Positions 18,957-27,494 of a stretch of 64,000 bases of DNA are shown in pieces (the stretch's first letter is position 1; each line of letters opens with the position of its first letter). This DNA is from Flavobacteriales bacterium (GTDB lineage Bacteria > Bacteroidota > Bacteroidia > Flavobacteriales_F > PHOS-HE28). A program made the position numbers and the translations under genes. The notes below the pieces were generated by a model. The model was given only the letters and a program-made list of their open reading frames with translations. It was not told where the DNA came from and searched no databases. The stretch is taken from the NCBI GenBank assembly GCA_020635715.1, contig JACJZG010000010.1, positions 1-64,000 of the forward strand. Reading direction: 5' to 3'.

Positions 18957-19322
18957 TCAATAGGCGCCCTTGAAGCGCAACCGGGTAAGGACCTTCTGCA
19001 GGCAGCGCAGCACCACCATGGCCGCCAGGGCCCCATGATCACCGGCGGCCAGGAGGCGGTCGACACCGGAACCGGGCAGGTCAACGCGGTAGAGCGCGCT
19101 GCGAAGCACCTGGCGCCCCTGTTGGTCCAGTCGATCCAGCACGGGCACCACCTGGTCACGCAGGTCTTCCATGGCCTGGGCCGGATCCACCGGAACACGG
19201 ATCGCACCCTCGTCGAGGTGGAGGTCTTTGACCAATTGGGCGATGGTGAGCAGCAGCACCTCCCGCCGCTCGAGGGATCGACGCATGACCTCCTGGTCGT
19301 GCACGGAAAGTGAAACGCTCAT
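18957..19322 (-). CDS. Uncharacterised 121-residue protein
   Basis: I do not recognise this protein. The ATG at 19322 begins MSVSLSVHDQEVMRRSLERR; an upstream in-frame extension exists but lies in the divergent promoter gap and has poor composition. The sequence is mostly helical and leucine rich, with no signal peptide, no membrane segment and no cysteines in a metal pattern; it ends in a basic LQKVLTRLRFKGAY. It sits 107 bases before the sucA start on the same strand and is divergent from the secreted protein at 19390. It may be a small cytosolic housekeeping protein conserved in related bacteria, but this is a guess. Confidence 0.6.
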   Translation of the reverse strand: MSVSLSVHDQEVMRRSLERREVLLLTIAQLVKDLHLDEGAIRVPVDPAQAMEDLRDQVVPVLDRLDQQGRQVLRSALYRVDLPGSGVDRLLAAGDHGALAAMVVLRCLQKVLTRLRFKGAY

Positions 19323-19355
19323 CGGATGGGTGCGAAGGTCGCCAGAACGTGGCAC

Positions 19356-19363
19356 TATTTTCG
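19356..19363 (+). promoter_or_regulatory. Candidate -7 element for the gene at 19390
   Basis: TATTTTCG, a TAnnTTYG match ending 26 bases before the ATG. It lies in a 67-base divergent gap. Confidence 0.4.
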
Positions 19364-19389
19364 CCCCCGACCGAACAACGGAACACAAC

Positions 19390-20268
19390 ATGTCCATTCG
19401 CAACCTCGCCACGGCCGCGCTGCTTCTTACCCAGGTCCTTCACGCCCAATACGGCAGTTTCGACGCAGGTGCGGCCAAATCCGCCCGTGCGACCCGAACA
19501 GTGGTGGTGCTCGATGCGGGCGACTCCCCGTACAACCGCAGAATGGTCGAAACCGTGAAGTCGCATTGGAAATTCACCTCGGAGCCCGAGTTCATGACCG
19601 TTGCGGAGCTGGCCGCGCAACCGATCTCACCCGACCGGACCTACCTGTTGAAGACCCGGAAGAGCGATCCGGTGAAATTCGAAGCGACCTTCCTCACGCT
19701 GGTGAGGGGGTGGAAGCCGAAGAAGGGGGAAATACTGGCACAGACCGGGAACGCGTTCACGAGCATTCCATCGGAACACGAGTTGGCGTTCATCCAGATC
19801 GACCCCAAGGTCATCGATGGTACGGGCCTGTCACAACTGCTGGATGTATACGTGAAGCACCTTCAGAACTACCTCGTACTTGTCGAGGGCGGCAAGATCA
19901 CGGACAAGACCACGGCGGACCGGACCTATTCCTCGCGGAACCGGTTGGTGCGCGAGACCGAGCTTTGGCTGGCCAAGGAGCACCTGGACAAGAGCCTGCC
20001 CGATGCCGGCAAGGTCAAGGAGTTCTACACCGCCCCCAGCCAGGTGATGGCCCTGAGCCAGCTGGCCAGCGCGTTGGAAAAGGGTTCAACGGGCATCTCC
20101 ATCAGCGATGTGGTGCTGACCGGGGACAACAAGAACAAGCATTGCTTCAAGCGGGTGTTCAACGTGGGCACGGGCGAGCTGATGTACCTGCGTGATGATG
20201 CTTCGATCTTCGGCAAGAAGGAGGGTTTCCTGGATGAGGACCTGAAGACCATCGAGCGGGCACGCTGA
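19390..20268 (+). CDS. Uncharacterised secreted protein
   Basis: 292 residues from the ATG at 19390, chosen because it opens with a clear signal peptide (MSIRNLATAALLLTQVLHAQYG); longer upstream reading crosses the promoter gap. The mature part is soluble, rich in Lys and Asp, with VVVLDAGDSPYNRRMVETV near the start and NKNKHCFKRVFNVGTGELMYL near the end, suggesting a mixed alpha/beta fold. No enzyme motif or T9SS tail is visible, so a periplasmic location is more likely than surface. It precedes the Cys-rich surface protein at 20328 by 59 bases on the same strand and could be co-transcribed with it. I do not recognise the family. Confidence 0.75.
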   Translation: MSIRNLATAALLLTQVLHAQYGSFDAGAAKSARATRTVVVLDAGDSPYNRRMVETVKSHWKFTSEPEFMTVAELAAQPISPDRTYLLKTRKSDPVKFEATFLTLVRGWKPKKGEILAQTGNAFTSIPSEHELAFIQIDPKVIDGTGLSQLLDVYVKHLQNYLVLVEGGKITDKTTADRTYSSRNRLVRETELWLAKEHLDKSLPDAGKVKEFYTAPSQVMALSQLASALEKGSTGISISDVVLTGDNKNKHCFKRVFNVGTGELMYLRDDASIFGKKEGFLDEDLKTIERAR

Positions 20269-20327
20269 CGATGCGCTGGCACAGCCGTGGTGGACCCGCT
20301 ATATTCACGCGGTTCCATCCCTCGACC

Positions 20328-21998
20328 ATGCGCACACGCCTCGCCCTGGCCCTCGGCCTTAGCCTTGCCTTCACCACCACCATTGCCAACCATTATGCCG
20401 GCGGTACGATATCCACGCGTTGTCTCGGGAACAATTTCCATGAGATAACTCTGCAGTTGTTCAGGGATTGCGGGGGCGACCCGTTCTCCGGTCAGACCCT
20501 GTACTTCCGGAACGGATGTGGCGTGGAGTTCAGCTCCAGCGGCTTGCAACCAGCAAGCGTCGTGGATGCTTCGTCCATCTGTCCGTCGGAACTTCCCAAT
20601 ACGAACTGCAATGGAGGTGGTCTTCTCGGGTATCAATTGAACACCTACCTCGACACTGTTTACCTCAGTCCGTGCAACGACTGGAACATAAGCTGGTACA
20701 CCTGCTGTCGCAATACGAGCCTGAACCTGAACGGCGGCCCGGGCATGTACATCGAGACGACCTTGAACAATCCGACCGGTGCGTGCTATGCGGCACCCGT
20801 GTTCATCAATGACCGCATACCCACCTTTTGTGCGGGCCAGCCGGTCTCCTTCGACGCAGGTGCCTATGAGCCTGACGGGCATGCCTTGAGCTATGCGCTC
20901 ATCGCGGCACGTTTCGGCAGTCCCACTCCCTTGCCTGTGCAATACAATACGGGATATTCCGGTGCTGAACCGTACAACGGCATGACGCTGGATCCGGGAA
21001 CAGGCTTGATCACGTTCACGCCGACGGCCTCCGCCACCTTCGTGGTGGTCATCAAAGTGACAGAGCAGGACGTGCAGGGCAATGTGATCGGAAGTGTCAT
21101 GCGCGACATGGTGTTCAATGTCGTACCCTGCTCGAACCAGCCGCCAGCCGCGGAAAGTGGTACCGTCTCCTCCGCTACGGGGAGCGCGAGCGTCGCAGGC
21201 GATCGATCGATCGAGGTATGTGGTGAAGGGCCGTTCTGTGCCGGCATCACCGTGAGCGATCCGGACAACGTGCAGGAACTGGAACTCATCTCGAACATCG
21301 ACAGCATCCTGCCGGGCGCGACGTACGCGCTCACCGGCACGAACCCGGTGGAATTGGAACTCTGCTCGGAAGGGTTGCCCCCCGGCACCTACGCGTTCTG
21401 GGTTTTGGCGAAGGACAATGGATGCCCGGTCATCGCATCGCGCGTCTACCACTTCACGGTGGAAGTGACCGGTGCGCAGAGCGCAGGAGAGGACGCCGCG
21501 ATCAGCGTCTGCGAAAATGGCCAGGCCATCGACCTCTTCGAGCAGCTCGGTGGTTCACCCGTGACGGGCGGCCAGTGGATCGACCCGCAAGGCACCCCGA
21601 CGGATGGTGTGTTCATCCCCGGAACCTCACTAACGGGCATACACACCTATACGGTGGGTACGCCGCCCTGTGCGGCGTCCGCAGTGCTCTCGGTCGTTCT
21701 GGCGCCGGCTTCCGATCCGGAATGCCTCACCGCCGGCTTATCCCCCAATGGATCCATGGTCCCCAGCGTGTACCACGACCCTTCCGATCCACACCGGATC
21801 TGGATCCGTTCGGCGGCCATGCAAGCGGACCTGCGGATCCTCAGCATCGACGGTCGCCTCCTGAAGCAGGGCACCTTCCGATCGAATGGTACCGATGGAA
21901 CTGCGATCGAACTTCCCCGCACGCATCATGGTCCCGCGATGATCGAGCTGCGCAGCATGGAAGGAGCGCACCACGTGGTGCGTGTCCTGCTGCCGTGA
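20328..21998 (+). CDS. Secreted protein sharing the N-terminal module of the giant adhesin
   Basis: 556 residues from the ATG at 20328 (signal peptide LALALGLSLAFTTTIA). Residues ~20-285 align by eye with the N-terminal module of the 3247-residue adhesin: NHYAGGTISTRCLGNNFHEI / THAMGGDITYECLGNNRYRI, then FRDC, WYTCCRN / WDLCCRN, INDRIPTFCAGQP / INDPVPFGCVGQP, LDPGTGLITFTPT / IDPVTGTIRFTPS and VPCSNQPP / IACSNNNP. It lacks the 31 repeats. A second beta region follows (AGEDAAISVCENGQAIDL), and the C-terminal ~80 residues (LRILSIDGRLLKQG ... HHGPAMIELRS) look like a weak T9SS type A tail. A surface role is inferred. Confidence 0.8.
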   Translation: MRTRLALALGLSLAFTTTIANHYAGGTISTRCLGNNFHEITLQLFRDCGGDPFSGQTLYFRNGCGVEFSSSGLQPASVVDASSICPSELPNTNCNGGGLLGYQLNTYLDTVYLSPCNDWNISWYTCCRNTSLNLNGGPGMYIETTLNNPTGACYAAPVFINDRIPTFCAGQPVSFDAGAYEPDGHALSYALIAARFGSPTPLPVQYNTGYSGAEPYNGMTLDPGTGLITFTPTASATFVVVIKVTEQDVQGNVIGSVMRDMVFNVVPCSNQPPAAESGTVSSATGSASVAGDRSIEVCGEGPFCAGITVSDPDNVQELELISNIDSILPGATYALTGTNPVELELCSEGLPPGTYAFWVLAKDNGCPVIASRVYHFTVEVTGAQSAGEDAAISVCENGQAIDLFEQLGGSPVTGGQWIDPQGTPTDGVFIPGTSLTGIHTYTVGTPPCAASAVLSVVLAPASDPECLTAGLSPNGSMVPSVYHDPSDPHRIWIRSAAMQADLRILSIDGRLLKQGTFRSNGTDGTAIELPRTHHGPAMIELRSMEGAHHVVRVLLP

Positions 21999-22034
21999 TC
22001 CTGAAGGTCCTTGTTAATGCCAGTTCGGGATCTC

Positions 22035-22063
22035 TTGAACGAAGGACTCCCAGGCTATTTTTA
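22035..22063 (+). promoter_or_regulatory. Candidate promoter in the 22.0-22.2 kb gap
   Basis: TTG (22035-22037), an 18-base spacer and TATTTTTA (22056-22063). It would give the oxidoreductase gene at 22236 a leader of about 165 bases, long for this window. The rest of the 237-base gap shows no convincing gene. Confidence 0.4.
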
Positions 22064-22235
22064 GTTCAGGTGCAGCCCGAGGATCATCGCATAGCGGTCC
22101 CTACGGGGATATCTTCCGGGGATGCATGGGCGAAAAAGAGAACGGAGGACGCGTTTGAAGAGATCCCAAACAGGCTCTTAAGTCCGGTGGGGGTGAACCA
22201 CCGGCCTATTCCTTCGTTGTTCAAAGAGGAGAACG

Positions 22236-23165
22236 ATGGCCACCGTCTTGATCACAGGAGCTTCAGGCCTCATCGGTACCGCGTTGAGCAGGCGGTTGAA
22301 CACCGATGGTCATGTGGTGCACAGGCTGGGAAGAAGTCCGGATCCGGCTGATCCACGTTCGTTCGGATGGGACATCACCAAGGGCTGGATCGACCAGCGC
22401 TGCCTGGATGGTGTGACGCACGTGGTGCACCTTGCGGGAGCCGGGATCGCGGACGTACGTTGGAGCGCCGCACGTGTGCAGGAGCTCATCGACAGCCGCA
22501 CGGACTCTGCGCACCTGTTGCTGCGCGCGGTGCTGGACCGCTCCGCATCGCTGGAGGGCTTCGTGAGCGCGGCAGGGATCGGATACTACGGTGCCCTCAC
22601 CTCGGACCACCGGTATGTGGAATCAGACCCACCTGGGGACGATACCATCGCCCGGATCAGCGTGGAATGGGAACGCGCGGTGGACGAATGGAACGAACTG
22701 ACCCGCGTGGTCAAGTTGCGAACACCGATGGTCCTGGCCCGCGACGGTGGCGCCTTGTCCAGGTTGCTGCCCGTGGTCGACCTGGGTATCGCATCGGCCT
22801 TGGGCAGCGGACGCCAATGGGTGCCCTGGGTGCACCTTGATGATCTGGTGGAAGCCTATGTGGCCGCGTTGTTCAGCGTGGAGATGCAGGGGCCGTACAA
22901 CGCATGCGCTGGCGAGGATGTCACCAACGATGCGCTGATGCGCGCGCTCGCCCACGTGAGGAACAAGCCCTATTTCTTGCCGCGTGTTCCTGGCTTCGCT
23001 CTGCGTCTTCTGTTCGGGGAAATGGCCGCGGTCCTGTTGAAGGGCTCACGCGCCTCGAACGCCCGGTTGGTCGGCACGGGCTTCGCATTCCAATACACGC
23101 AGGTGGAGCAGGCACTTCGCGACCTGTTCGCGCCCGCTCGCGGCATGGATCAGCAAGCGTTGTAA
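22236..23165 (+). CDS. TIGR01777-type NAD-dependent epimerase/oxidoreductase (SDR superfamily)
   Basis: 309 residues. The N-terminus MATVLITGASGLIGTALSRR is the extended-SDR dinucleotide-binding motif. HLAGAGIADVRW, SAAGIGYYG (the YY of the YxxxK-like region, without the usual Lys), LRTPMVLARDGGALSRLLP and WVHLDDLVEAYVAAL are the standard marks of the YfcH/TIGR01777 family. The C-terminal ~50 residues (PRVPGFALRLLFGEMAAVLLKGSRA) form the DUF1731-like tail. Substrate is unknown for the family. It ends 13 bases before the convergent polyprenyl synthetase gene. Confidence 0.9.
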   Translation: MATVLITGASGLIGTALSRRLNTDGHVVHRLGRSPDPADPRSFGWDITKGWIDQRCLDGVTHVVHLAGAGIADVRWSAARVQELIDSRTDSAHLLLRAVLDRSASLEGFVSAAGIGYYGALTSDHRYVESDPPGDDTIARISVEWERAVDEWNELTRVVKLRTPMVLARDGGALSRLLPVVDLGIASALGSGRQWVPWVHLDDLVEAYVAALFSVEMQGPYNACAGEDVTNDALMRALAHVRNKPYFLPRVPGFALRLLFGEMAAVLLKGSRASNARLVGTGFAFQYTQVEQALRDLFAPARGMDQQAL

Positions 23166-23178
23166 CAGAGCCGACCGG

Positions 23179-24123
23179 TCACGCGGCACGGTCGATCAAC
23201 GAGATGGCCAGCGCACGCAGCGCGGCCGTACGATCACCGGTGGGATCGATGCGACCCAGTTCTTCGAGCGCGGTCCCGGCAAGGCGTCGCACTTCCTGCT
23301 GGGCTTCCTGCTCCACCCCCAGCTCACGCAATGCCATGATCATCACCGCGACATCGCGTCCGGAGGGCTCGTGTGCGAGTTGATCGCGCAGTGCGGAGGA
23401 CCCGCGGTCACGTTCCACCTCAAGACCGCGAATGAGCAGCCAGGTCTTCTTGCCGTTCCGAAGATCACCACCCTGCTCCTTGCCGGTCACCGCCGGATCA
23501 CCGAACGCATCCAGAAGGTCGTCCCGCAGCTGGAACGCGAGCCCCATCCCTTCGCCGAACGCCGCGATGCGTTGTTGATCCGCCTCGGTCGCCCCGGCCT
23601 TGATCGCCCCGATGCGCAGGGCGGCGGAAAGGAGCACCGCCGTCTTGAGGCGGATCATCTCCCGATACTCCGCCAGGCCGACCTCCGCACGTTGCTCGAA
23701 CTCCATGTCGAGCTGCTGACCCGCACACACCTCCAGGGCATGTTGGTTGAAGACGGACAGGATATACGGGTCGCTACCGAGCACGGAATAGGCCATCACC
23801 AGCATGGCGTCACCGCTGAGGATGGCGGTGTTCACGTTCCACTGTGCATGCACGGTCGGCCGGCCCCTGCGCAGGGATGCCGCATCCATGATGTCATCAT
23901 GCATCAGGGTGAAGTTGTGGAAGAGCTCGATGGCCAGTGCCTGGTCCAACGCGTTGCGCGGATCGGCGCCGAACAGTTCACACGCCATGAGGGTGAGCGT
24001 GGGCCTGATCCGTTTGCCAGGCAAGGCGAGCAGGTAGGCCATGGGCGCATATAGGTCGCCGGCGGGCAAGGCCGCGGACCAGCGCTCCACATGCGCGTCG
24101 AACAGCGCCCGGTGCACGTTCAT
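23179..24123 (-). CDS. Polyprenyl synthetase (all-trans prenyl diphosphate synthase)
   Basis: 314 residues. It condenses isopentenyl diphosphate with allylic diphosphates. The substrate-binding motif GKRIRP is at 36-41, the first Asp-rich motif DDIMD at 76-80, and the second in QLRDDLLDAFGD; Mg and diphosphate bind there. Product length (FPP, GGPP or longer) cannot be read securely; Met and Leu before the first motif (FTLMHDD) do not decide it. The ATG at 24123 overlaps the rfbA stop (TGATG), so it is translated with rfbA and the MMPL exporter upstream. Isoprenoid products could feed quinones, carotenoids or undecaprenyl carriers. Confidence 0.92.
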   Translation of the reverse strand: MNVHRALFDAHVERWSAALPAGDLYAPMAYLLALPGKRIRPTLTLMACELFGADPRNALDQALAIELFHNFTLMHDDIMDAASLRRGRPTVHAQWNVNTAILSGDAMLVMAYSVLGSDPYILSVFNQHALEVCAGQQLDMEFEQRAEVGLAEYREMIRLKTAVLLSAALRIGAIKAGATEADQQRIAAFGEGMGLAFQLRDDLLDAFGDPAVTGKEQGGDLRNGKKTWLLIRGLEVERDRGSSALRDQLAHEPSGRDVAVMIMALRELGVEQEAQQEVRRLAGTALEELGRIDPTGDRTAALRALAISLIDRAA

Positions 24124-24986
24124 CAGGAGCGAAGGAGCTTCATCAGATACTCGCCATATCCGCTCTTCAACAACGGCTGGGCGAGCTTCTCGAGTTGACC
24201 GGCATCGATATAGCCCTTCTTGTAGGCCACCTCCTCGATGCAGCCGATGCGGAGACCCTGGCGTTCCTCGATGACCTGAACGAACTGCCCCGCCTGGGTG
24301 AGGGAGGCGAAGGTGCCGGTGTCCAGCCAGGCCGTGCCGCGGTCCAGGATCTCCACCTTCAAGCGGCCCATCCGCAGGTACTCCTTGTTCACATCCGTGA
24401 TCTCGTACTCACCACGGGCGCTCGGCTTCAGATCACGCGCGATATCGAGCACGTCGTTGTCGTAGAAATAGAGCCCGGGTACCGCGAAGTTGCTCTTGGG
24501 CTTCACCGGTTTCTCCTCGATGCTGATGACCCGGTTCTCCGCATTGAACTCCACGACGCCATAACGCTCCGGATCGCTCACGTGGTAGGCGAACACCAGG
24601 CCCCCATCCGGTGCAGTGTGTTCGCTCAACTTCCGACCAAGGCCGGTCCCGTAGAAGATGTTGTCGCCGAGGATCAGCGCGGAGCTGTCACCGCCGACGT
24701 GTTCACGTCCGATGACGAAGGCCTGGGCCAGTCCGTTGGGGATGACCTGTTCGGCGTAGGTGAACACACAGCCGAGCGAGGAGCCGTCCCCGAGCAGCTT
24801 CCGGAAGCTCGGCAGGTCATGCGGTGTGCTGATGATCAGGATCTCCCTGATGCCCGCGGCCATTAACGTGCTCAACGGGTAGTAGATCATCGGCTTGTCG
24901 TAGACCGGCATCAACTGTTTGCTCACCGCGAGCGTGAGCGGATGCAGGCGGGTTCCGGAGCCTCCGGCCAGGATGATCCCTTTCAT
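24123..24986 (-). CDS. rfbA: Glucose-1-phosphate thymidylyltransferase
   Basis: 287 residues, normal length. It makes dTDP-glucose from dTTP and glucose-1-phosphate, the first step toward dTDP-rhamnose and related sugars. The nucleotide-binding motif LAGGSGTRLHPLT begins at residue 6, followed by SKQLMPVYDKPMIYYPLS, the metal site GDNIFYG, EEKPVKPKSN and GLYFYDNDV. It lies 6 bases downstream of the MMPL exporter and overlaps the prenyl synthetase start. rfbB, rfbC and rfbD are not in the window, so whether this serves rhamnose synthesis cannot be told here. Confidence 0.95.
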   Translation of the reverse strand: MKGIILAGGSGTRLHPLTLAVSKQLMPVYDKPMIYYPLSTLMAAGIREILIISTPHDLPSFRKLLGDGSSLGCVFTYAEQVIPNGLAQAFVIGREHVGGDSSALILGDNIFYGTGLGRKLSEHTAPDGGLVFAYHVSDPERYGVVEFNAENRVISIEEKPVKPKSNFAVPGLYFYDNDVLDIARDLKPSARGEYEITDVNKEYLRMGRLKVEILDRGTAWLDTGTFASLTQAGQFVQVIEERQGLRIGCIEEVAYKKGYIDAGQLEKLAQPLLKSGYGEYLMKLLRS

Positions 24987-24992
24987 GGTCGA

Positions 24993-27419
24993 TCAACGTT
25001 CGTTCATCTCATCACCTTCGGCCGCGTCCGGTTCCGAGGTCGGCACGTCCAGCTTCAGTTCCATCAGTTCGATGTCCTCCTCCTCGTCCATGATCTCCAG
25101 CAGCGGTTCCTCGAACGCCTTGCTCATGATGCGCTTGTTGAGGCTGAGCAGCAAGGCCGGCAGCACCAGCAGGTTGGTGAGCATGGCCACGAGCAGGGTG
25201 ATGGAGGTGAGCACCCCGAGCGCTCTGATGCCGCCGAAGTGCGAGAAGGAGAAGAGGGAGAAGCCCGCGAGGAGCACCACGCTGGTGTAGATGATGCCCA
25301 CGCTCACCTCGCGGGTGGCAAGGTCCACGCTCTTGTGCAGATCACCACCCGTCAACTTCAGCTCGAGCCTGTAGCGCGCCAGGAAATGGATCGCGTTGTC
25401 CACCGCGATCCCCAGCGCGATCCCGAAGACCAGCATGGTGCTCGGCTTGATCGGGATGTGGAAGAAGCCCATGAGGCCGGCCGTGAAGATCAATGGGATC
25501 ATGTTCGGTATCAGGGCCACCACGAGGATCCGGAACGAGTTGAAGAGGAGCGCCATGAGGCACACGATGATCACCACGGCCCAGAAAAGGCTCGTGATGA
25601 GATTGCTCACCAGGTAACTGCTTCCCTTGAGGAAGACCACAGAGGTACCGGTGAGCGTGACCACGTACTTCGATGGGTCGAAGATCCTGTCCACCTTTGC
25701 CCGCAACCCGGAAAGCAGTTCATCCATCCGTGTGGTGCCCACATCGGCCATCTGCACGGTGATCCGCGTGACCTTCCGGGTGCTGTCGATGAAGGCGCGC
25801 GCCATGCCCTCCTTGCCGCTGGCGCCCTCCAGATAGGGAAGAATGAAGGTCTTGTCCGTGCTCGTCAGCAGTGCGTACTTGTCCGGGTTGCCGCCATAGA
25901 ACGCCTGCTTGGTGAACTTCACCGCTCCGGCGATGCTGATCGGCTTGCTGAACTCCGGATAGGTGGCAAGGGTGTCCTCCAGCTTCACGATGCGCTTCAG
26001 GGTCGCATCGGTCAGCGCACCGCCCTTCTTCTTCGTGTCCACCACCACCTCCAGCGGCATCACGCCCTTGAAGTTGGATTCGAAGAAACGCAGGTCCGTA
26101 AGCACGGGGTTGTCCTCGGGCAGGTCGTCCACGATCCGGCTCTCATCCTTGATCCGGAGGATGCCGATGATGGCCACCACGGTGCACAGGGTGGTGACGG
26201 AATAGATCAACGGCCGCTGCTGCTTCGAGAAGCGCACGATCCATTCCACCACGCGGTCGAGCCAGTGGCGGTCGAGGTGGCTGAGGTGGCGTGGGTTCGG
26301 CGCCGGCATGAAGCTGAAGAGGATCGGGATCAGCAGCATGCTCAGCACCCAGAGCGTCATGATGCCGATGGTGGCCACCCAGCCGAACTCCTGGAGGGTG
26401 GAACTGCTGGTGAAGCAGAAGGTGGTGAAGCCGACCGCCGTGGTGGCGTTGGTCATGAACGCGGCGGCACCGATGCGGCTGATCACACGCTGGAGCGACT
26501 TGATCTTGTTCCCGTGCCGCACGAATTCGTAGTGATAGGCGTTGATCAGGAACACGCAATTGGGCACCCCCATCACGATCACCAGCGGAGCGATCACCGA
26601 TTGCAGGATGGTGATGCGGTACCCGAGGAGCGACATGGCACCGAAGCTCCAGACCACACTGATGGCCACCACGCCGAGCGAGATCCACATGACACGCCAA
26701 CTGCGGAAGAACAGGAGCAGGAGCAGGCCGCAGACGAACAGGCTCAGGCCCATGAACAGCGGCATCTCCCCTTTCACGAGCTGGGTGCTCTTCACCCTGA
26801 TCCAGGGCAGGCCGCTCACATGGGTGGTGATGCCGGTGCGCTCCGAGAAGGCCTCGATCCGATCGCCCAATGCCTTCACCACCTCCGTGCGCGCATCCGT
26901 ATCGAAGAGCGGCGCGTTCACAAAGACCATCATTAGGCTCACCCCGGTGCGCTCGTTGTACAGGAGCCCGTTGTAGAAGGGCAGCGAGCGGATGCGGCCG
27001 AGCAGCGAATCCATACCGGCCTGATCGACGGGTGTCTCGGTCATCACACGGTGCACGACGAAACGCTTCAAGCTGTCGTCGCGCATGAGTTCGAAGAGGT
27101 GCGCCTCGCTGAAGATGCTGTCGATGCCGTTGATGCGGCGCAGGTCGTTGCCAAGCGCGTACCAGGCGGAGAAGTTCTCGGGCGTATAGAGGTCGCCGCC
27201 CTCGGTGCCCACCACGATCACGTTGCCGTCCTCGCTGAAGGTGTGCAGGAAGCGTTCGTACTCCACGTAGGCGCTATCCGTCTTCGGCAGCAGACCACCG
27301 TGCTTGTAGTTCATGCCCACCTTGGAGGCCTTGTAGCCCAGGAACACGGTGCAGAGGGCCACGGCGATCAGGATCGCCAGGCGGTTCCGCAATACCCTAT
27401 TGGCCAACCATGCCCACAT
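24993..27419 (-). CDS. MMPL/RND family exporter
   Basis: 808 residues with the two-fold RND plan: TM1 near residues 14-32, a large periplasmic loop, then a five-helix sterol-sensing-like bundle (about 225-370, with SVIAPLVIVMGVPNCVFLINAY and GAAAFMTNATTAVGFTTF). The second half repeats this (TM at KQQRPLIYSVTTLC, loop, then FWAVVIIVCLMALLFNSF and VFGIALGIAVDNAIHFLARY). GVPNCVFL and GIAVDNAIHF are the TM4-type proton-relay segments; the Asp is present in the second. An acidic cytosolic tail (DEEEDIELMELK) ends the protein. Substrate is unknown; hydrophobic envelope molecules are usual for MMPL. rfbA and a prenyl synthetase follow within one transcript. Confidence 0.9.
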   Translation of the reverse strand: MWAWLANRVLRNRLAILIAVALCTVFLGYKASKVGMNYKHGGLLPKTDSAYVEYERFLHTFSEDGNVIVVGTEGGDLYTPENFSAWYALGNDLRRINGIDSIFSEAHLFELMRDDSLKRFVVHRVMTETPVDQAGMDSLLGRIRSLPFYNGLLYNERTGVSLMMVFVNAPLFDTDARTEVVKALGDRIEAFSERTGITTHVSGLPWIRVKSTQLVKGEMPLFMGLSLFVCGLLLLLFFRSWRVMWISLGVVAISVVWSFGAMSLLGYRITILQSVIAPLVIVMGVPNCVFLINAYHYEFVRHGNKIKSLQRVISRIGAAAFMTNATTAVGFTTFCFTSSSTLQEFGWVATIGIMTLWVLSMLLIPILFSFMPAPNPRHLSHLDRHWLDRVVEWIVRFSKQQRPLIYSVTTLCTVVAIIGILRIKDESRIVDDLPEDNPVLTDLRFFESNFKGVMPLEVVVDTKKKGGALTDATLKRIVKLEDTLATYPEFSKPISIAGAVKFTKQAFYGGNPDKYALLTSTDKTFILPYLEGASGKEGMARAFIDSTRKVTRITVQMADVGTTRMDELLSGLRAKVDRIFDPSKYVVTLTGTSVVFLKGSSYLVSNLITSLFWAVVIIVCLMALLFNSFRILVVALIPNMIPLIFTAGLMGFFHIPIKPSTMLVFGIALGIAVDNAIHFLARYRLELKLTGGDLHKSVDLATREVSVGIIYTSVVLLAGFSLFSFSHFGGIRALGVLTSITLLVAMLTNLLVLPALLLSLNKRIMSKAFEEPLLEIMDEEEDIELMELKLDVPTSEPDAAEGDEMNER

Positions 27420-27494
27420 CGTCGCATCGTTCCCAGGACCGGCAAGGGGCCAGGGGAGCGGGCAAAGGTGCGAAATGAAGCGGGGAATCGGCGA

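Noticed and set aside
24942..26936. A 664-residue plus-strand frame antisense to the MMPL exporter
   Set aside because: His/Glu-rich shadow of a well-marked RND protein.
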